Shown one piece after another: positions 4,304 through 6,098 of a DNA stretch of 6,098 nt. The DNA comes from Bacteroidota bacterium (GTDB lineage: Bacteria > Bacteroidota > Rhodothermia > Rhodothermales > UBA10348). The stretch is from contig SMXK01000049.1 of NCBI GenBank assembly GCA_004356265.1, forward strand, positions 1 through 6,098, in the 5' to 3' direction. Each line of letters begins with the position of its first letter. The stretch's first letter is position 1. The position numbers were made by a program, and so were the translations under genes. Below the pieces are notes generated by a model. That model searched no databases, was not told the DNA's origin, and saw nothing but the letters and a program-made list of their open reading frames with translations.

Positions 4304-6098
4304 ATGAATTCGATCTTTCTGAGATTTGTGTTTTTGACGGGCATGTTGTGCATGCTGCTTATTTCGGCCTCCACAGCCCAGACCAATCGGTACAGCAGCA
4401 GTGATATGTATTCGATGGGCGGATTTTCATCTTCGATCGTTATGGATGGTGAAACAGTTCTCGTTGGAGAAGGCGGGAATACGATGACGTCAGGGTTTGT
4501 CTACATTTTTTCGAAAGACAACATGGGGGCATGGTCCGAGTCTGGAAGACTCATCGCGGACGACGCGATAGAAGGTGACGGATTCGGCACCGCGATGGCA
4601 CTGAACGGAAACACGCTGGTTGTATCTGCTCCTGACCAGAATGACGGTGGTGGAGCCCTGTACGTTTTTAAAAGAAATAGCGGTGGCGCCTGGGTCCAAT
4701 CCTCTCGGTTAACAACGGCAGAAAGCAGTTCGGGCGACCGGATGGGAGCAACTCTTGCTATCAGCGACAATTCATTGGTTGTGGGTGCAGCTGACAAGTT
4801 CGGAAAGGCGGGGGCTGCGTTTGTCTTTACTCGAGACGATTCAGGGGCGTGGTCTGAAGGCGAGATGATCGTTGCAGCCGACAGCGCTTCCGGTGATGTC
4901 TTCGGTTCCTCAGTAGCAATAATGGGTGACTATGTATTCGTTGGGGCGCCTGGCAAAGGTAAACGCGAAGGCGTCGTATATGTATATAGCAAACAAAACG
5001 GTGAATGGGTTGAACTGGATCAGCTGAGCGCATTCGGGCTTGATCGAAACAACAGGTTCGGATCGGTACTCCAAACGATGGACGATATGCTACTGGTCAG
5101 TGCACCACGAATACTACGTTCAACCGGGGCCGTGTTTTTGTATCGAATGGACGAAAACAGTCGTTGGAAACAATCAGGATCGCTGGCGCCATTTGACGGT
5201 ACCCCGAACATGAGATTCGGATTATCAATAGCAGTTTCGGAAAAGCACGTATGGATTGGTGCACCCCGGGCATCTCGTGGGGCGGGTGCTGTGTATTCGT
5301 TTCACGCGGATGAAGACGGCAATTGGACAGGCTCATCAAAAATTTTCTCTGAATTCGCTGGCAGTGGATCAAATTACTCTGCTTCTATCGCTGTCAGTTC
5401 GACGATTGCGGTCGCCGGACTTCCGGGTCGCGGTGGTTCTGCCACGATCTTTGAGAATCAGGATGGATCGTGGGTCGAAACAGCGAAACTTGAAGGAGAC
5501 ATAGAAGCCTACGACTCAATTACAGGCGGTCAGACACAATGTGAAGACGGAAAAGCGTCCAGGTTCAGTTGTGACGCTGTGGACATGGTTGCATTTCTAT
5601 CTACCAAGGACATTGGTGCTCCTCGGGGGATTCAAGTGAACGACGTCTGGGGTTGGACAGACCCTGTGACCGGCAAAGAGTACGCCCTCGTGGGCCGGCA
5701 GGATGCGATGGCCTTTGTTGACGTAACGGATGCTCAAAATCCTGTGTATATCGGAGAACTTTTTCGTACGGAAGGGACCAACCCGAGTTCATGGAGGGAC
5801 GTCAAAGTGTACAAAGATCACGCGTACATCGTCGCTGATGGCGCGCCCGAACACGGCGTACAAATATTCGATCTGACCAGGCTTCGTAATCCGCAGAATA
5901 CACCAATTGTTTTTACCGAAGACGGCCACTACGATGGCGTTGGCTCTGCCCACAACATTGTGATCAATGAGTCGACTGGATTTGCCTACGTCGTCGGAGT
6001 CAGCGGATCTGGAAATACGTGTGGTGGAGGCCTCCACATGTTAAACCTTGAAAAACCTCTCGAACCGGTTTTCGCCGGGTGTTTCTCCGATTCCAATA
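4304..6098 (+). CDS. Secreted FG-GAP propeller / choice-of-anchor B family protein, 3' end cut
   Basis: Open from the ATG to the window edge (598 codons, no stop). Residues 1-27 form a Sec signal peptide: Arg7, a hydrophobic core (about 8-20), and a likely cut after SASTAQ (21-26). Residues 40-399 hold seven repeats of about 53 residues, each with an FG-like turn, a hydrophobic strand ending VVSAP / VVGAA / FVGAP, an aromatic VYVF-type strand and a conserved Trp; this matches FG-GAP repeats that fold as a beta-propeller. From about 410 comes the choice-of-anchor B domain: a Cys413/Cys423 pair around CEDGKASRFSC, VDMVAFLS (426-433), DVWGWTDPVTGKEYALVGR (447-465), FVDVTDAQNPVYIG (471-484), SWRDVKVYKDHAYIV (496-510), GVQIFDLTRLR (518-528), SAHNIVINESTGFAYVVG (548-565), and CGGGLHML with AGCF (573-594). 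Function is unknown; such proteins are exported and often carry a C-terminal anchor or type IX sorting tail, which would lie outside the window. The start is supported by the signal peptide; no good Shine-Dalgarno is seen. Confidence 0.9.
   Translation, partial: MNSIFLRFVFLTGMLCMLLISASTAQTNRYSSSDMYSMGGFSSSIVMDGETVLVGEGGNTMTSGFVYIFSKDNMGAWSESGRLIADDAIEGDGFGTAMALNGNTLVVSAPDQNDGGGALYVFKRNSGGAWVQSSRLTTAESSSGDRMGATLAISDNSLVVGAADKFGKAGAAFVFTRDDSGAWSEGEMIVAADSASGDVFGSSVAIMGDYVFVGAPGKGKREGVVYVYSKQNGEWVELDQLSAFGLDRNNRFGSVLQTMDDMLLVSAPRILRSTGAVFLYRMDENSRWKQSGSLAPFDGTPNMRFGLSIAVSEKHVWIGAPRASRGAGAVYSFHADEDGNWTGSSKIFSEFAGSGSNYSASIAVSSTIAVAGLPGRGGSATIFENQDGSWVETAKLEGDIEAYDSITGGQTQCEDGKASRFSCDAVDMVAFLSTKDIGAPRGIQVNDVWGWTDPVTGKEYALVGRQDAMAFVDVTDAQNPVYIGELFRTEGTNPSSWRDVKVYKDHAYIVADGAPEHGVQIFDLTRLRNPQNTPIVFTEDGHYDGVGSAHNIVINESTGFAYVVGVSGSGNTCGGGLHMLNLEKPLEPVFAGCFSDSN
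4421..5500 (+). repeat. Seven tandem ~53-residue FG-GAP-type protein repeats
   Basis: Repeat starts are near residues 40, 93, 146, 199, 251, 304 and 355 of the encoded protein (about 159 bases apart), marked by GFSSS, GFGTA, RMGAT, VFGSS, RFGSV, RFGLS and NYSAS. Conservation is at protein level; the DNA copies have diverged, so this is old duplication rather than a recent tandem array. The classical Ca-binding DxDxDG loops of integrin-type FG-GAP repeats are absent, as in the FG-GAP_2 subtype. Confidence 0.8.

Noticed and set aside
4054..4386. 110-codon minus-strand frame spanning the divergent spacer and the start of the FG-GAP gene
   Set aside because: It overlaps the signal-peptide coding region antisense, has no recognisable domain, and covers the likely promoters of both neighbours.
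4421..5500. Recent tandem DNA duplication in the FG-GAP gene
   Set aside because: Periodicity is clear only in the protein; the nucleotide copies are too diverged for recent or slippage-prone repeats.

Overview
The window is ordinary-looking bacterial chromosome: four genes on the minus strand, read right to left, and one divergent gene on the plus strand that runs off the right edge. The two ends are cut, so the first (ppgK, left) and last (large exported propeller protein, right) genes are partial. Mixed base composition, weak or absent Shine-Dalgarno sequences, TTTG / TAnnTTTG-like promoter candidates and a secreted FG-GAP plus choice-of-anchor B protein together suggest a marine member of the Bacteroidota / Rhodothermota / Balneolota group. 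That placement is an inference from style and gene content, not from a marker gene.

Minus strand, in order of transcription. (1) A short-chain-dehydrogenase-type L-threonine 3-dehydrogenase (4051-3101) is followed after 28 bases by kbl, glycine C-acetyltransferase (3072-1885). Together they are a complete two-step threonine to glycine + acetyl-CoA pathway. (2) A 317-base spacer (1884-1568) opens with a strong 13-bp hairpin that may be the kbl terminator. It also holds a second small hairpin, a longer inverted repeat and a Phe/Tyr-rich short reading frame whose stop overlaps the next start codon. (3) A type I-beta-like DAHP synthase (1567-464, GTG start), the first enzyme of the shikimate pathway, with several substitutions in otherwise well-conserved motifs. 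(4) A polyphosphate glucokinase (467 to beyond base 1) whose ATG overlaps the DAHP synthase stop as ATGA, so the two are almost certainly co-transcribed and probably translationally coupled.

Plus strand. A 252-base divergent intergenic region (4052-4303) separates tdh from a secreted protein of at least 598 residues. That protein has a signal peptide, seven FG-GAP-type repeats of about 53 residues (one full beta-propeller) and then a choice-of-anchor B domain. It continues past the window.

I see no mobile element, CRISPR array, tRNA or rRNA, and no clear sign of an undescribed defence or biosynthetic system. The points most worth checking are the DAHP synthase/polyphosphate glucokinase pairing, the altered DAHP synthase active-site motifs, and the structured, aromatic-rich leader in front of it.
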